A DNA stretch of 64,000 nt from Anaspis maculata (lineage: Eukaryota; Arthropoda; Insecta; Coleoptera; Scraptiidae): NCBI GenBank assembly GCA_949128115.1, contig OX421965.1, forward strand, positions 37,319,681 through 37,383,680, read 5' to 3'. The position numbers and the translations under genes were made by a program. Below the pieces are notes generated by a model that saw nothing but the letters and a program-made list of their open reading frames with translations, searched no databases and was not told the origin of the DNA. This document shows positions 10,799-23,091 of the stretch, piece by piece (within the stretch, counting starts at the first letter, position 1; every line of letters starts with the position of its first letter).

Positions 10799-13700
10799 AT
10801 AGCAACAAAAAAAAAGTGACAGATTGTCTGCAATTGACGTGTCCAACTTCTTAACCGTGTTTTGGCTTCTTTGTACCGAGAGTTCATAAATTAAATAAGT
10901 GAAGGGTGCCTGTGAATTCAAAAACGTCTGTCGAAACTAGGGTAATCCTTAGTCCTTACTCCTTTTGTAATAAATTTGTCAAAATTAAGGGCATGTTCCG
11001 TTTTACAACTCTTCGAACCGGTAACCGAAAAAGCGGTACCTTATGGTTACCGGTTATTTCGGAACGCTCTGGTCAATCTTCCGTCAATGTGAAGTTGTCA
11101 AACGTTGAAATTTGATTTTGAAACATCCAGGCTGCCTGCAAAGCAGGCAGAGCAAAAAATGGTGAAGGGTACATGTTTTGAAATCACATCACAAGCTTCC
11201 AGCTCTCTTACTACCTACCTCGCTACCTATACCTACCTTTACGTTGCTCAAACCCTTATCATTTTGCGACATGGGGTTACATTGAAATTCAAGTCCAAGA
11301 CATACCTCGCGTTCAAGATGGACATTTTTAACGAGGGCCTGGGCCGAGCAAGCTTGCGAAGTGTGTCTGACTTTGGCTGCAGAATGCAGAACACGCTGCT
11401 GGGCCGCCAACGTATAGGGTAGCTGTCTTTTCTTCTGCAGGTACCCTCATGTAGGTATGCCTGTACCTGGCTCCAAGGGCAAACCATATCGCAGAAAATC
11501 ATGTAAACGGACGGTATGAAAGTAATTTGTAGTCTTCTGGGATCGTTTCGTGATTCGTGTCATGACAAAACTCAAAACCAACTTTCAAAATTGGCAAGTA
11601 ATGTCATCCGCCATGTTTTTAACCGGAGTAACCAAGCTCAAACGCCGGTCGCTTCGGTTCCCTCTGGTTAAAATAACCGTGGTCCGATTTACGAATAATA
11701 CAAGTAATATTATCAATTCGGACCGGGTAACCGGAGTTTCGGTACGAATATTACTAAAACGGAACATGCCCTTAACAAGAACGATCTAGTTCCGACAGAC
11801 GTTTCTAAACTCAGAGACACCCTTGACTAATTTAATTTATGAACTCTTGGTACATACAAGCACAAAACACGATTAAAGCTTAGTTCCCAGTTGCGAATAT
11901 TCGGACAAAAATTCCGAATAATCTGGAAAAGTGACAGAACTTGGACAGCTGTCAGAACTGGCCAACATTTTGCGAATATTCAGATATTTTTGACGTTTGC
12001 ATTTGTTTACATTGGTTTTGCTGCGTCTGAAGTACCTATGCATCCGTTGTTCCGATCCGAAAGCCATCTCGCGGAGCCTCTTGGACGGAGTTGAGAGCTG
12101 GAGAGTAATTTGTATCGAAGTGATCGAAGTGAATGAGTGATGGTGAACATTGAGCCCTATAGTCGGGGTGAAAATTATACCTACACGTCATGATACTCTT
12201 GGGTACAACGGCGAAGTTGAGATATCTTGATCACGCAATAATCAACATCAGCGAGTCTCTACCACTCTACCCCGCGCCTCGCCCCGCACGGAAGCCTTCA
12301 TTTTCAGCGTCTATTTGTCCGAGCCGAATCGAGACTCCAGCGATTCTTGCCCACTTTGTCCTCCAAGGTCACCTTGTCTCTTCAGCCCTTCAGCGTCCAA
12401 AAGATCATCTTTATGTGAAGCCTGATTGAGCGGCCGGAGGCCATATATATACCTAATGATTCTGCTTTCTCTTTTCTTCGGATTTTGAAAAATTCGTAAC
12501 TCCACAATGGAGTATAATACATTCCAAGTCACAGAGCTTGCCATGAAACATTCCAGTTATGTTTGGTGTCCCTGATTTTTTCATGTTTATTTTCATCTTG
12601 ATTCAAAGGGAGTAAAGAGAGGTTACGTTACAATTAGTGTCCGTATGACTATAACATGAAACCTTCACCAACTACCAACTTCAAAACTACGCTGGTCATT
12701 CTGTTGTCAATTGTCATTCTGGGGACTGATGCGTCGCCGGCAGGTCACAGGTTTGCTCATTGACCTCAGCCGCTTTCTTGCGGCCAGGATCACGTGGAAT
12801 AACGTGCTTAGGTTCTTAAAGGGCACGACGAGCTCAGGTCACAAGATCACTTGCAACGAAATCACACTCCAGCGCTATGACTGGATCCTCTTCGGTCATT
12901 TTTTTAAACTGTATTATATATTCCAAGCGAGATTCCAAGTATTATTCTTACTATTGCACTTCTCATCACGTTCACAATTGAAATAACGTGCCTAACAGCG
13001 TTTTCAAGCAAAAAAGAATGAGAATTCTGTGTCAGTGTCAAAATCTGACCTAATAATTGAATTGAAACGGCAATCCAGCAAAGCAATAAACATCACTTTG
13101 ACAAATTTGATTAAAATCATCTTGACTTTTTCAATCTATCGTCTTAACAGATTGTCCAATTTGAAGAAATATATCATAGGCGACCTAGTCGGTCAAATTT
13201 CGCCAGTCCGGCACTGTCTCCAATACCTTTTGCGAATGTTCGGAAAAAGTTGAAATCATTTCAACTTTTTGCGAATTTCGCATATTTTTGACGTATGTCA
13301 TTTTAACTCATCGTTCTTGCAATCTCTGTGTTTTTGTTTTTGAGGAAATCAAGCAGTGATTCAAGCATGGACTTGAGTTAGAACTTCCTGTTGATTAATT
13401 ACTTCTTTGGGATTTTTTCGCTCAGTCAGTAGTAATTCTATCTGGTAGAAAATCAACAAAACGCGATCAGTGACGTTTGAGGTTAGGTCCGATTCGCGGT
13501 CACATACTTCGCGGTTCAAAACAAACACGAAAATTTCTACAAATTCGCCGTTGCTGGGCCTGTCAAATGGAGAAAATGTATGTCCACAGAAACGTAAGTA
13601 AGTGTGTGAGTAGGTAATTTAATTTGAACAACGATTATCGTCTTAGAAGGCTTTGGAGTCAAAATACTCCGCTCAGGGCCTTCTCCCTTTTTGAAAGGCA

Positions 13701-14745
13701 GAAGCTGGTGACGTGTGGCCTGCACGAAGCAAACGTTGAACAGGGAACCTCCGCTGGGGTCCACCGTTCCTCCCAAGTCCTTGTCAATAACACATCAGCG
13801 TACCTTTGGTACAAAGTTATTTGCTAAACCGCAACCGAGAGCTCTTGTTCTGATACAGTGGGAAGGATCGTTGGATTGTATGCAGAACTGGATGAGACTT
13901 TCCGTGGCCTTTGCTAAGGCCGTAACTTGAATCCTAAAAATTCGCGAACCTAGGTAAGTGCGTGTTCGGGATTGCCCCGTCTCAAAACATTTTCTGTTAA
14001 ACATACCCCGGATCCTTTTACAGCACAATCACGTATTCTCGCTTCAGGACGCCTTCGTGGCCTTGCCCAGCGGAAAAATCGCTGTGCGGTTTCCCAGGAT
14101 GCCCAGGGTTCATTTCACGAAATTGGTCAAAATGCCCTCTGTTCAACTTTGGAAGGACCCACAAAAAATCCGAACCCAGCGCGCAACGACCAACACTCTC
14201 TCACGTTACAAAATAATTGTACCTACTTAATTTGAATTAAAATAAATCCAACAATACCAAGGTCTTCTTCATTTTCTTTTATTATTATTTGCAAAAGTAA
14301 ACCGTTACATAGGTACGATATAAAATAAAAATATCATAATATTCTATTTTATTTTATGTTATTCTGTAAATATCACTCTTACCACCAAAGTGCCAAAAAA
14401 TTTCAAGACACAGCTCATCTCTTCTGAACTACCCCCAATCTTTTGAGGGCAGGCCCAGGCGGCTGTCTCATAATGGAGGCCCCAAAAAAATGAATTTGAC
14501 ACATCAATTAATCAAAATTTGTCCCAGCCCGCTTCGCTTACTTTTCAAATAATTCAAATGCAGCGGTTTGACACATGACACTTGAAATCGTCCGATTTTT
14601 TCGCACTGGGAATCATAGAAACGGAGAAAACTTGCGAATTCCGAATATTCGGGATTTTTGTCCGAATATTCGCAACTGGGAACTAAGCTTAAGAAGTTAG
14701 ATACATCAATTGCACACACCATTTGTCACTTTTTTGTTGTTTCTA
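10799..14745. repeat. Foldback repeat interrupted by a TTAA-flanked element
   Basis: The left arm (10799 to about 11100) is the inverted copy of two separated pieces: 14689-14745 and 11700-11876. For example agtgacagattgtctgcaat pairs with the block ending at 14735, and gttcataaattaaata pairs with taatttaatttatgaactc near 11830. The unbroken left arm shows that the 2.8-kb element at 11877-14688 entered later. An inner part near 11000-11080 and 11640-11770 repeats the motif taaccggtaaccg. No gene seen. Confidence 0.72.
11877..14688. mobile_element. 2.8-kb non-autonomous element with TTAA duplication
   Basis: Terminal inverted repeats start AGCTTAGTTCCCAGTTGCG on the left and, read inward from the right, GCTTAGTTCCCAGTTGCG; both continue with aatattcggacaaaaat. 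TTAA flanks both ends (11873-11876, 14689-14692). The mirror arm of the surrounding foldback has one TTAA at the matching place (near 10850), which is the empty site. TTAA duplication is the signature of piggyBac-type transposases, but the ends do not show a CCC start and no transposase frame is present (longest frames about 90 codons), so family assignment is open. The element includes GC-richer stretches (12240-12420, 13640-14180) without recognisable protein. Confidence 0.75.
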
Positions 14746-15494
14746 TTGACTATTCCACACAACATACTTCTGACCAATCAATACGTTTGAAACCTTCGAG
14801 TTGAACCAATGAAATTAGTTTTATACTGATTATCGCCCACATACCCAATTCAACCAATCAGAACAACCGAATGAGACCCACGTGACTCGGTTTAAGCTAT
14901 CGATTAATGCACACTAGGAGGTGATTAATGCACACTAGGTAATAGCACCGGATTGAAATATTTTTGGGCCCACGAATAATATGTAATTGAAACGACTGTA
15001 TTTATACTTGTTTGGACTGAAATTTTAGCACTGGTGCGTTTAAAGGGTCTTCCACTTACTAAAATACAATTTTACAACCTATTAGACTTCGTTTCAGTAT
15101 TGTTTCCAGCAACGAGGCCCCTTCCTTGATCCGCGACTGTGCACTCTCCTTTCATGCGCTGTCAACAGCTGTTAGTGACATTTAGTTTTTAGCTCTACCA
15201 GTCTACCGTCCATGTGAAACCACTCTGTTGTGAACTACAACTCATGGCAAGATAGTTATTATTTAGCCAAGCAGAATTAGCTTGATTTAGTAGTGAGCTT
15301 CACAAGTATATTCAGTTATTAGAAAGAAGAAAAAATAAACATTTTTACCCTTCTCTTGAATTTGATTTTTTTTCCAACAAGGCATGCTTTGAAATTGACA
15401 GTTCTACTATACAATGATACATTGGAACTACCATTTATACTGGTAGTCTATTTGGGCGATAATCTGCAAAATTTAACTCGGGCTTTGTGTTTTA

Positions 15495-15672
15495 TTCGAG
15501 TTAAATGTTTTAAATTCCTCAAACAACTACCAATCACTCGAAAAGTAGACCCGATATTATCTTGGACAAAATCCCTCGACTACGTCTCGGGATTTTAGTC
15601 AGATAATATCGGGTCTACTTTTTCCTCGTGATTGACAGTTGTTTTCGGGTTAAAACGATTTAACTGAAAAAA
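15495..15672. repeat. Hairpin within direct repeat copy 1
   Basis: gagttaaatgttttaaattc pairs with gggttaaaacgatttaact, and aaaagtagacccgatattat pairs with ataatatcgggtctactttt. The loop holds ccctcgactacgtctcggg, which is itself self-complementary. The same structure is at about 18863-19040. Confidence 0.75.
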
Positions 15673-15696
15673 CACCAAGCACTTGTTATATTACTA

Positions 15697-15975
15697 TTGA
15701 CTATTCCACACAACATACTTCTGACCAATCAATACGTTTGAAACCTTCGAGTTGAACCAATGAAATCAGTTTTATACTGATAAAACACCACCTTCGTACA
15801 GTTTTATACTGACTATTCCACACAACATACTTCTGACCAATCAATACGTTTGAAACCTTCGAGTTGAACCAATGAAATCAGTTTTATACTGACTATTCCA
15901 CACAACACACTTCTGACCAATCAATACGTTTGAAACCTTCGAGTTGAACCAATGAAATTAGTTTTATACTGATAA
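15697..15975. repeat. Tandem array of an 80-112 bp unit
   Basis: Three consecutive units start ctattccacacaaca and end agttttatactga. Some carry an additional 32-bp piece beginning taaaacaccacc. Copy 2 of the direct repeat lacks the array: there attactattga is followed directly by taaaacacgacc (near 19070). A single unit also begins each direct repeat (14748, 18116). Confidence 0.8.
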
Positions 15976-16590
15976 AACACCACCTTCGTACAGTTTTATA
16001 CTGATAAAACTGTGCCTTCCTTTTTATAAATAAACATGATACCTGATTTAAAAAGTTCCTGAAAATCGTGCCTGCTATAAGCCTTTCAAGCGTCACCTAC
16101 ACACAGTGACACCGCTTCCAAAAGTGGTGGTATTGCAATCGGTATATATACTCATCCCTTGTGTCCAACTAGAGGTGAGATGTAGTTTACTATATTTGTG
16201 AAATACCACATTTAGGCAGTTCCTAATTCAAATAAGTAACAATAATTTTGATCTGCAATGTTATCCATGGAACATTATGTAATTTCTGTTTGTTATAATT
16301 GCCGCATTATTATTATTTTTGCCACAACGGCACCGTACGTCGCCGTAGGTAAGGCAGGCCAGGCCACCCTCCAGCACAGCAGTTGTCACATTGACAATGA
16401 ATGACATCCGTAATCCGCGTGGGGCACAAAATCGCAGATCTAGCCACAAAGAGGACCAGTTCATCACTTCTGTAAGGTTATGGTTATATTTTGTGGCCAA
16501 TGTGGTTTCGTTTTACTTTCCCGGCCCGTCCAAGGGAAAGTTATGTAATGATGCAGGATGCAGGAGAAACGTTCTGACACGATAGCTGCC

Positions 16591-17862
16591 GAACCGATGA
16601 TCTGATTGACTTGAAATTTGGTATACAGACAGGGTCTTGCTGTTAAATGAGCTCATTAGTTTTTGGCTGTCATCTGTCAAACGGAAATGTCACTATCAAA
16701 AAATGACAGAAGCTATATCTTACAGAACTTGACTTTCAAAATGCCGTTTGAAAGCCCATGAAAAACTGTATTCAGAATGGTTAAAATATTGCCCTATCTG
16801 TCATCTGTCTAAGAATAAAAGATGTCAAAGTTTAAAACTTTACCATTCAATTATCCAAAATCTATCCAATGAATTGGGACCAAATTTGGCAGAAAGCAAC
16901 AAAACATAAGAGTCAAATTAAGTCTGCAGTTGCAATTTTCCACCATTTTCCCGTCGGGCATTATGAATTTTCAAAATTTCTCCTAGCCGTTGCCACCCGA
17001 GAGAACGACTCGCCCGGATTTCCACCAGGATGACTCGTTTTTGATGCAGCACTCCACTCAAAAATTCATTCCTGCTCGAGGATCGACTTTTTTCGAGAAA
17101 TTTTGACTGATATCGGAAGTAGATTGAACTGGGCGTCTTGTAGATCTATTTTTAAAATAGACACAGCTTCGGTTTTCCGACGATAATTTTTTCAATAACA
17201 AATTCGCACATATCGTGAATTTGAAAAAACTGCAGCGTAAACTTCAACATGCGGTGAGCCACACGAAATATTCATTTTAGGTACAGACATGCTGCGAATG
17301 AAAGTTGGAGAAAAGATTGAATTAATTTTTAAAGGAAAAATTGTCACAATCGGACCCACGGTTTTCGAGTTTTCCTCTCTGGAAAAACTGCAAATTTTCC
17401 AACTTTTCATTCCGCGAACAGATTCCAACCATTTGTTATTAAGGAATAGATAACTGGTTGTTGAACATTTTCGATCAATTTTTCTCCAATTTCCCGGAAA
17501 TTTTCCTGCTGGGAATATAAAACCGGCCTCGGTTATCGAGACCGGACTTAAATGATGGAGCTTAAAGTGGAGCTTGATTGGCGATTTCCACAATAAGATG
17601 ATTTGGAAGAAAAATTGAGGTTTGCTCTGAAAATTCAAATTTTCCTGACAAAATTTTCTATTTCCTGCAAATATTTTCAATCCTTCTCTCCATTCTAACT
17701 TCCCATCCGAAGGGACGTTCCGATCAAAGTCATTACTGTGGTTTCTGGATACCGCCGGGAAAGTTTTGTGTCGCCCACAACAGATTTTTTGATATATGGT
17801 GGAGTTGGAATCAAAACGTTTTTATATTTTGATTTCCACGTTTTGTGGAATATTCTCCGCAA
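16591..17862. other. No recognised gene; one long unexplained frame
   Basis: The only long frame is 17192-17680 on the minus strand (162 codons). Its translation is rich in F, K, S and N and matches no family I recognise. No splice sites or neighbouring exons support it. I do not call it a gene. The blocks at 16650-16700 and 22300-22330 share TGACA-rich words (aaatgtcact) and may be diverged copies of one repeat. Confidence 0.35.
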
Positions 17863-18107
17863 ATACCACTCGAGCTAGTACGAGTTTTATCAAAATTTTC
17901 GAACTGTTTCTCAAGCTTTGTTTTCATGAAGCAATTCAACTCGTGGAAATGGTCACTTTATTATCAAAGACAAAAACCCTCCAGCTACGCTGTCGGGTTT
18001 TTTTCAGATAATAAAGTGACCATTTCACACTCGGTGAATTTCTTGAAAACAAAGCTTTCGAGATAGTTCGAAAATTTTATCGATAAAACTCATAGCTCTT
18101 GTGGTAT
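17863..18107. mobile_element. 245-bp hairpin MITE
   Basis: The ends ATACCACTCGAGCTAGTACG and the complement of CATAGCTCTTGTGGTAT pair, followed by gagttttatcaaaattttcg against cgaaaattttatcgataaaa. The inner stem pairs gtcactttattatc with gataataaagtgac around a loop with gctacgctgtc. A copy without the right terminus lies at about 19845-20030. No coding capacity. Confidence 0.75.
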
Positions 18108-18113
18108 TATATA

Positions 18114-19600
18114 CGACTATTCCACACAACATACTTCTGACCAATCAATACGTTTGAAACCTTCGAGTTGAACCAATGAAATTAGTTTTATACTGATTAT
18201 CGCCCACATACCCAATTCAACCAATCAGAACAACCGAATGAGACCCACGTGACTCGGTTTAAGCTATCGATTAATGCACACTAGGAGGTGATTAATGCAC
18301 ACTAGGTAATAGCACCGGATTGAAATATTTTTGGGCCCACGAATAATATGTAATTGAAACGACTGTATTTATACTTGTTTGGACTGAAATTTTAGTACTG
18401 GTGCGTTTAAAGGGTCTTCCACTTACTAAAATACAATTTCACAACCTATTAGACTTCGTTTCAGTATTGTTTCCAGCAACGAGGCCCCTTCCTTGATCCG
18501 CGACTGTGCACTCTCCTTTCATGCGCTGTCAACAGCTGTTAGTGACATTTAGTTTTTAGCTCTACCAGTCTACCGTCCATGTGAAACTACTCTGTTGTGA
18601 ACTACAACTCATGGCAAGATAGTTATTATTTAGCTAAGCAGAATTAGCTTGATTTAGTAGTGAGCTTCACAAGTATATTCAGTTATTAGAAAGAAGAAAA
18701 AATAAAAATTTTTTACCCTTCTCTTGAATTTGATTTTTTTTCCAACAAGGCATGCTTTGAAATTGACAGTTCTACTATACAATGATACATTGGAACTACC
18801 ATTTATACTGGTAGTCTATTTGGGCGATAATCTGCAAAATTTAACTCGGGCTTTGTGTTTTATTCGAGTTAAATGTTTTAAATTCCTCAAACAACTACCA
18901 ATCACTCGAAAAGTAGACCCGATATTATCTTGGACAAAATCCCTCGACTACGTCTCGGGATTTTAGTCAGATAATATCGGGTCTACTTTTTCCTCGTGAT
19001 TGACAGTTGTTTTCGGGTTAAAACGATTTAACTGAAAAAACACCAAGCACTTGTTATATTACTATTGATAAAACACGACCTTCGTACAGTTTTATACTGA
19101 TAAAACTGTGCCTTCCTTTTTATAAATAAACATGATACCTAATTTAAAAAGTTCCTGAAAACCGTGCCTGCTATAAGCATTTCAAGCGTCACCTACACAC
19201 AGTGACACCGCTTCCAACAGTGGCAGTATTGCAATCGGTATATATACTCATCCCTTGTGTCCAACTAGAGGTGAGATGTAGTTTACTATATTTATGAAAT
19301 ACCACATTTAGGCAGTTTCTAATTCAAATAAGTAACAATAATTTTGATCTGCAATGATTATCCATGGACCATTGTGTAATTTCTGTTTGTTATAATTGCC
19401 GCATTATTATTATTTTTGCCACAACGGCACCGAACGTCGCCGTAGGTTAGGCAGCCTAGGCCACCCCCTTGCACAGCTGACACATTGCCAATGACATCGC
19501 AATCCGCGCGGGGCACAAAATCGCAGATTCAGCCACAAAAAGGACCTGTTCATCACTTCTGTAAGGTTATGGTTATAGTTTGCGGCCAATGTGATTTGGT
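18114..19600. repeat. Long direct repeat, copy 2
   Basis: Second copy of the 14746-16590 repeat, same orientation. It includes the same hairpin (about 18863-19040) and the same translated 80-codon stretch. It lacks the three-unit tandem array present in copy 1. Near-identity suggests a recent duplication or recent transposition of one family. Confidence 0.85.
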
Positions 19601-20401
19601 TTTTTGAAAGGCAAAGCTTTGGAAGACGTTTTTACGTTGAAAAGCACAATAATAATTGAAATATTAGCTGTCCGTTAGATTGTAAGTGTACTTGATTTCC
19701 GAAGCAACTTGATTGAATTAGCATGACCTCATGACGGTGTCACAACGCCAAAAAACAAGTCTTTTTTGGATATGGGGTAGATTGGGGATCAAAACGTTTT
19801 GATATTTTGATAAATTTCACGTTTTGAGGAATATTCTCCGCAAATACCACTCGAGCTATACGAGTTTTATCAAAATTTTCGAACTGTTCCTCAAGCTTTG
19901 TTTTCATGAAGCAATTCAACTCGTGCGAATGGTCACTTTATTATCAAAGACAAAAACCCTCCAGCTACGCTGTCCGGTTTATTTCAGATAATAAAGTGAC
20001 CATTTCACACTCGGTGAATTTCTTGAAAAAAGCCGTATTTCAGTCAGACATCATTTTTCTTCCAACAATGCAGAATATATTTCGCAAAGAAACGCGAAGT
20101 TTCGATCTTTAAATTTGTCGTTTTGTAGCTCCATTTCCATTGTGGTTCAAAACACCCAGGATCAGTTATCAGTTTTTTCCGTTTTGTTTGATAGAGAAAA
20201 CTATTTTCATGCCTTGAAATAAATAAAGAACCAAATAAAAGCTACATTCTGAAAGCAGCCTAATTTTTCCTGTGAAATAGCACGTTGATCATCAAGTCAA
20301 ACTTTGACATGGTGCATCTCAAGAAACAAAATAGCTCCGTGACTTCGTAAAAACGGGAAAAGGAGTCTAAAAATGATATTTGTATGTGAAATAGTCCAAA
20401 C
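19601..20401. other. Partial MITE copy and unassigned sequence
   Basis: About 19770-20030 resembles 17790-18050 (opening aaataccactcgagctatac), but the right terminal repeat is missing and the homology stops after gaatttcttgaaaa. No gene is evident in the rest. Confidence 0.55.
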
Positions 20402-20415
20402 TAACTGTCCAAATC
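20402..20415. repeat. Target-site duplication of LINE 1 (left)
   Basis: TAACTGTCCAAATC, repeated exactly at 21387-21400, flanks the truncated LINE. Confidence 0.85.
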
Positions 20416-21354
20416 CATATGAGTTCTCTCGTGTTTAGGGACTGTTTATCCTGGCTGCGAAGGATAAAACTGATGCATGACTCAAGGTTACCTAAGTTAT
20501 GCTTTACTAGATTGTACCAGCTTCATCGGGATCCTGATGCTGACGCGAGATATAACTGGTGTACGCAAGTCAGGAAGTTTTTCGAAATGATTGGCTCGGT
20601 GTCAGATTTTGATGACCTAACTATTATGCATGACTCTACAGATCTCGTCGAGAAATTCAATCGGTACCTGTACGAAAAAGATCTGCAACAATTCGCGTCG
20701 TCATGCTATTCGCCCTTCCCGGTCCGCGGAGTGAATCATTTCGATCCATCTAATGCTGTCAGGTATTTGCATCTTCAAACGCAGATTCGGACGACGAGAA
20801 TTATAGCCCAGATCCGCCTAAGCAGTAAAATGCATATTCAATTTTCGTTCAATGGACTGTCACATAGGTGGAATTCAAGTGACTTGTGCACGTTTTGTAA
20901 TCTACGGAGCCTGGAGACATTACAGCACTTCATGTTTGATTGTCCCTTATACAGGACATTACGAGGGTGGTTATCTGGGAGGTTCAATAACATCGAGGAT
21001 CTTTATGCGGGAACGATCAATCTGTCGGATGGTGAAGCTAGAAGGCTTGCGAATTTTGTAATGGCGGCACTCAAGTTGCGTTCGTTCGTGCTAAACGAAT
21101 AGACTGGGTATTGGGGGGTGGCTGTTTTCTGCTTTTTCATCTTGTCCTTGTTTTCAGTCTTATATTTATTCTTTAAGATAATGCCCATCTATGGTACTAT
21201 ACATGGTGTTTTATTACTTTAATTTTAGTCAGGTATTCATTTTGTTTTGTGGAAAATTGGAAACTCATTTTATTTTTATCATATTATAGGTATCCATTAC
21301 TATTAAGCGTAGCGTAGACCTTGCTATAAGAATGTAATTCTTGAAAAGCAATAA

Positions 21355-21386
<32 letters not shown>
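20416..21386 (+). mobile_element. 5'-truncated non-LTR retrotransposon (LINE 1)
   Basis: A 971-bp insertion with all marks of target-primed reverse transcription: an exact 14-bp duplication on both sides, loss of the 5' part, the C-terminal end of the ORF2-type protein, and a 3' tail made of ATT repeats (about 21354-21386). Only the last 227 codons of the protein remain, so the copy is dead. The frame is still uninterrupted, which suggests a fairly recent insertion. Confidence 0.9.
20419..21102 (+). pseudogene. C-terminal fragment of a LINE reverse transcriptase protein
   Basis: 227 codons, open to a TAG. The protein lacks the reverse transcriptase core and corresponds to the region after it. 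Residues 157-175 form a zinc knuckle-like motif: C157, C160, H170 and C175 (CTFC, then HFMFDC), the zf-RVT pattern seen near the C-terminus of several LINE clades. The upstream part (FTRLYQL, DPDADARYNWC) is typical linker sequence. The ATG at 20419 is created close to the truncation point and is probably not a native start. Which LINE clade is not resolved. Confidence 0.82.
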
Positions 21387-21391
<5 letters not shown>

Positions 21392-21400
21392 GTCCAAATC
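21387..21400. repeat. Target-site duplication of LINE 1 (right)
   Basis: Second copy of TAACTGTCCAAATC, immediately after the ATT tail. Confidence 0.85.
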
Positions 21401-22557
21401 AAAATCATGGTTCGGAATACATTGGACACTGATGGAACTAGAGCTACAAAACATCAAATTTGAGGGTAAAAAAATCATGTTTTTCTCTGATGAAACCAGT
21501 TTGAACGTCTTTATCAAAATTTCATACGTATTTTTTAATTAAGAGAGTGCGATTTAGTTAGAAATGATACCAAACATGTCAAAAAAGGTGTTAGTCACGG
21601 TTTACCACAAGACTTTGTCAAAAATTGCACCTCGGCCACTTCGCAGTCGTCTGGTACGCCACTGGTGCATTACACTTTCTGGAAACTTATCTCATTGGGT
21701 TCCTCGTCCTTGAAAATATAAGGTTCAATGAAAAAAGTATGAAAAAAGCAACGATTTCAAAAATAGAAACTTCTTGTACCTTCGACCTCCAACAGAAAAA
21801 ATGTCAAGCCTCGGGCAGATGGAGACTTTTAGTATGTTGTTTTCCATCCAATTCTGAACGGATCCTCAAATTTTTAGATTTTCCTCGATTTATTTCGGGT
21901 TAAAACCTGTTTTGCCTGGGCTAATAAGCCAAAATAACAAAAATCCAGTTTTCTCCATTAATGCCTGTAAAATATTTCCTTGGCTCCTGAAATAATTTAG
22001 AACAAGATATGACTTCTTACTTCTCATCCACTAATTGAAAGAATGAGAAGTATGGTAATCGCGAAAAAAAATTAAAGTTTGTATTAGTTGTTTGGACTCC
22101 CCGTATCGGCGGAAAAAATATTCTTTTCCTTGTCGGCCTGTTCAGATGCATGTGTGGATGTTTTGTGTCAGGCTTTTTTTAACCCTGGGGCCTGGATTTC
22201 TAGTTCTAGACCGTCAGACCGATCGATCAAATTTCGTATGGACCTAGGGTCTATGGTAGACAGGTGAAAAAAAAGCATTCCAGCGTGATCTGTCGGAGGG
22301 AAATGTCACTGTCGAAGAGTGACAAAAGATTTTGATGGAACGATTTTGATTTGTGATAGCTCATTTGAAGATCTTCAAAAACTCTGTACAAAACATGTTA
22401 AAGCATTGACATACTTATATGTCGTCTGTCAAAAGTCAGCTATCAAAAGACAACAAAACCTGCAAATATTGCGCCCCTCCAGGCTCAGGGCCAAAGCGGG
22501 CACCTGGCATTTCTCGCGGAGAGCTTTGTTTCATCAGTTATCAAAGCCAAAACTTTG
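21401..22557. other. No gene recognised
   Basis: AT-rich intron sequence. The frame at 21625-21903 has no recognisable domain. Part of it (21600-21680) resembles a shuffled mobile-element remnant, but I cannot assign it. Confidence 0.4.
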
Positions 22558-22667
22558 ACGTTTATTCAATTCAATTCAATTCATTTATTTGTTCCATTTT
22601 GTGTACAGTGTAGTACAGTCACAAAAAATATCCTATAGAGGACGTAGAACGTGTCAAGTAGAAGTAA

Positions 22668-22671
<4 letters not shown>

Positions 22672-22700
<29 letters not shown>
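22672..22700. repeat. TA dinucleotide microsatellite
   Basis: An unbroken alternating TA run within the 3' UTR of LINE 2. Confidence 0.9.
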
Positions 22701-22703
<3 letters not shown>

Positions 22704-22880
22704 CTGAATAAAATGATGTAAATAAAATTTGGATATAAACAGACTAAAATACATATAAATTTAAATTTATATGATACAAATTAAAATCAAGATATGGAGC
22801 AAACTACAAGAAACATGTCCAACAATACAACAGGACACTATATACACATTATATATCATCACGTGCTAGAAGCAGAATGA

Positions 22881-23089
22881 CTAGAATATTATATTATCAG
22901 ATAGGTATTCATCTAGCCTATAATAGGCCTTAACGACGAGAAACTCTTTTAGCCTTTGCCGAAGGATGTTCAATGGCAACTCTCGTACAGCCATTGGCAG
23001 GTTATTGAAGATCTTGATCAATTTAAACTGTACATTCTTTTGGATAAAACTGTAGTTGCACTTAACACTGCTGAGGTCCCCTTTTCCAC
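22881..23089 (-). pseudogene. LINE 2 ORF2, C-terminal piece beyond the insertion
   Basis: Encodes GKGDLSSVKCNYSFIQKN and then FKLIKIFNNLP, the conserved end of jockey/CR1-like LINE proteins in which a THxxNTR-type motif is followed by a y.g...yN.LP motif. The upstream half of that motif (HTHDTR) is on the other side of the foldback, near 24825. The two halves are one base out of frame when the foldback and one TA are removed, so the copy also carries an indel. The frame ends with a stop at 22881. The first part of the longer open frame (23090-23147) belongs to the foldback. Confidence 0.75.
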
Positions 23090-23091
23090 TA

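Larger units (their letters stand above)
14746..16590. repeat. Long direct repeat, copy 1
   Basis: Nearly identical to 18114-19600 in the same orientation; the 243-bp frame at 15356-15598 is translated identically in both (18724-18966). Both contain acttctgaccaatcaatacg, the CCGATATTATC hairpin and a tail ending in a gcaatccgcg-like block (near 16410 and 19500). Copy 1 differs by an extra tandem array at 15697-15975. The shared frame is treated as non-coding repeat sequence because it crosses the hairpin. Confidence 0.85.

Noticed and set aside
12190..12429. Proline-rich frame in the GC-richer part of the TTAA element
   Set aside because: Opposite-strand overlap (12311-12544) and no domain; it looks like chance in a GC-richer patch.
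15356..15598. 80-codon frame identical at 18724-18966
   Set aside because: Identity comes from the whole repeat being duplicated; the frame crosses a long hairpin and has no domain.
17192..17680. 162-codon minus-strand frame
   Set aside because: No recognisable motif, no splice signals and biased composition; length alone is not enough in an AT-rich repeat region.
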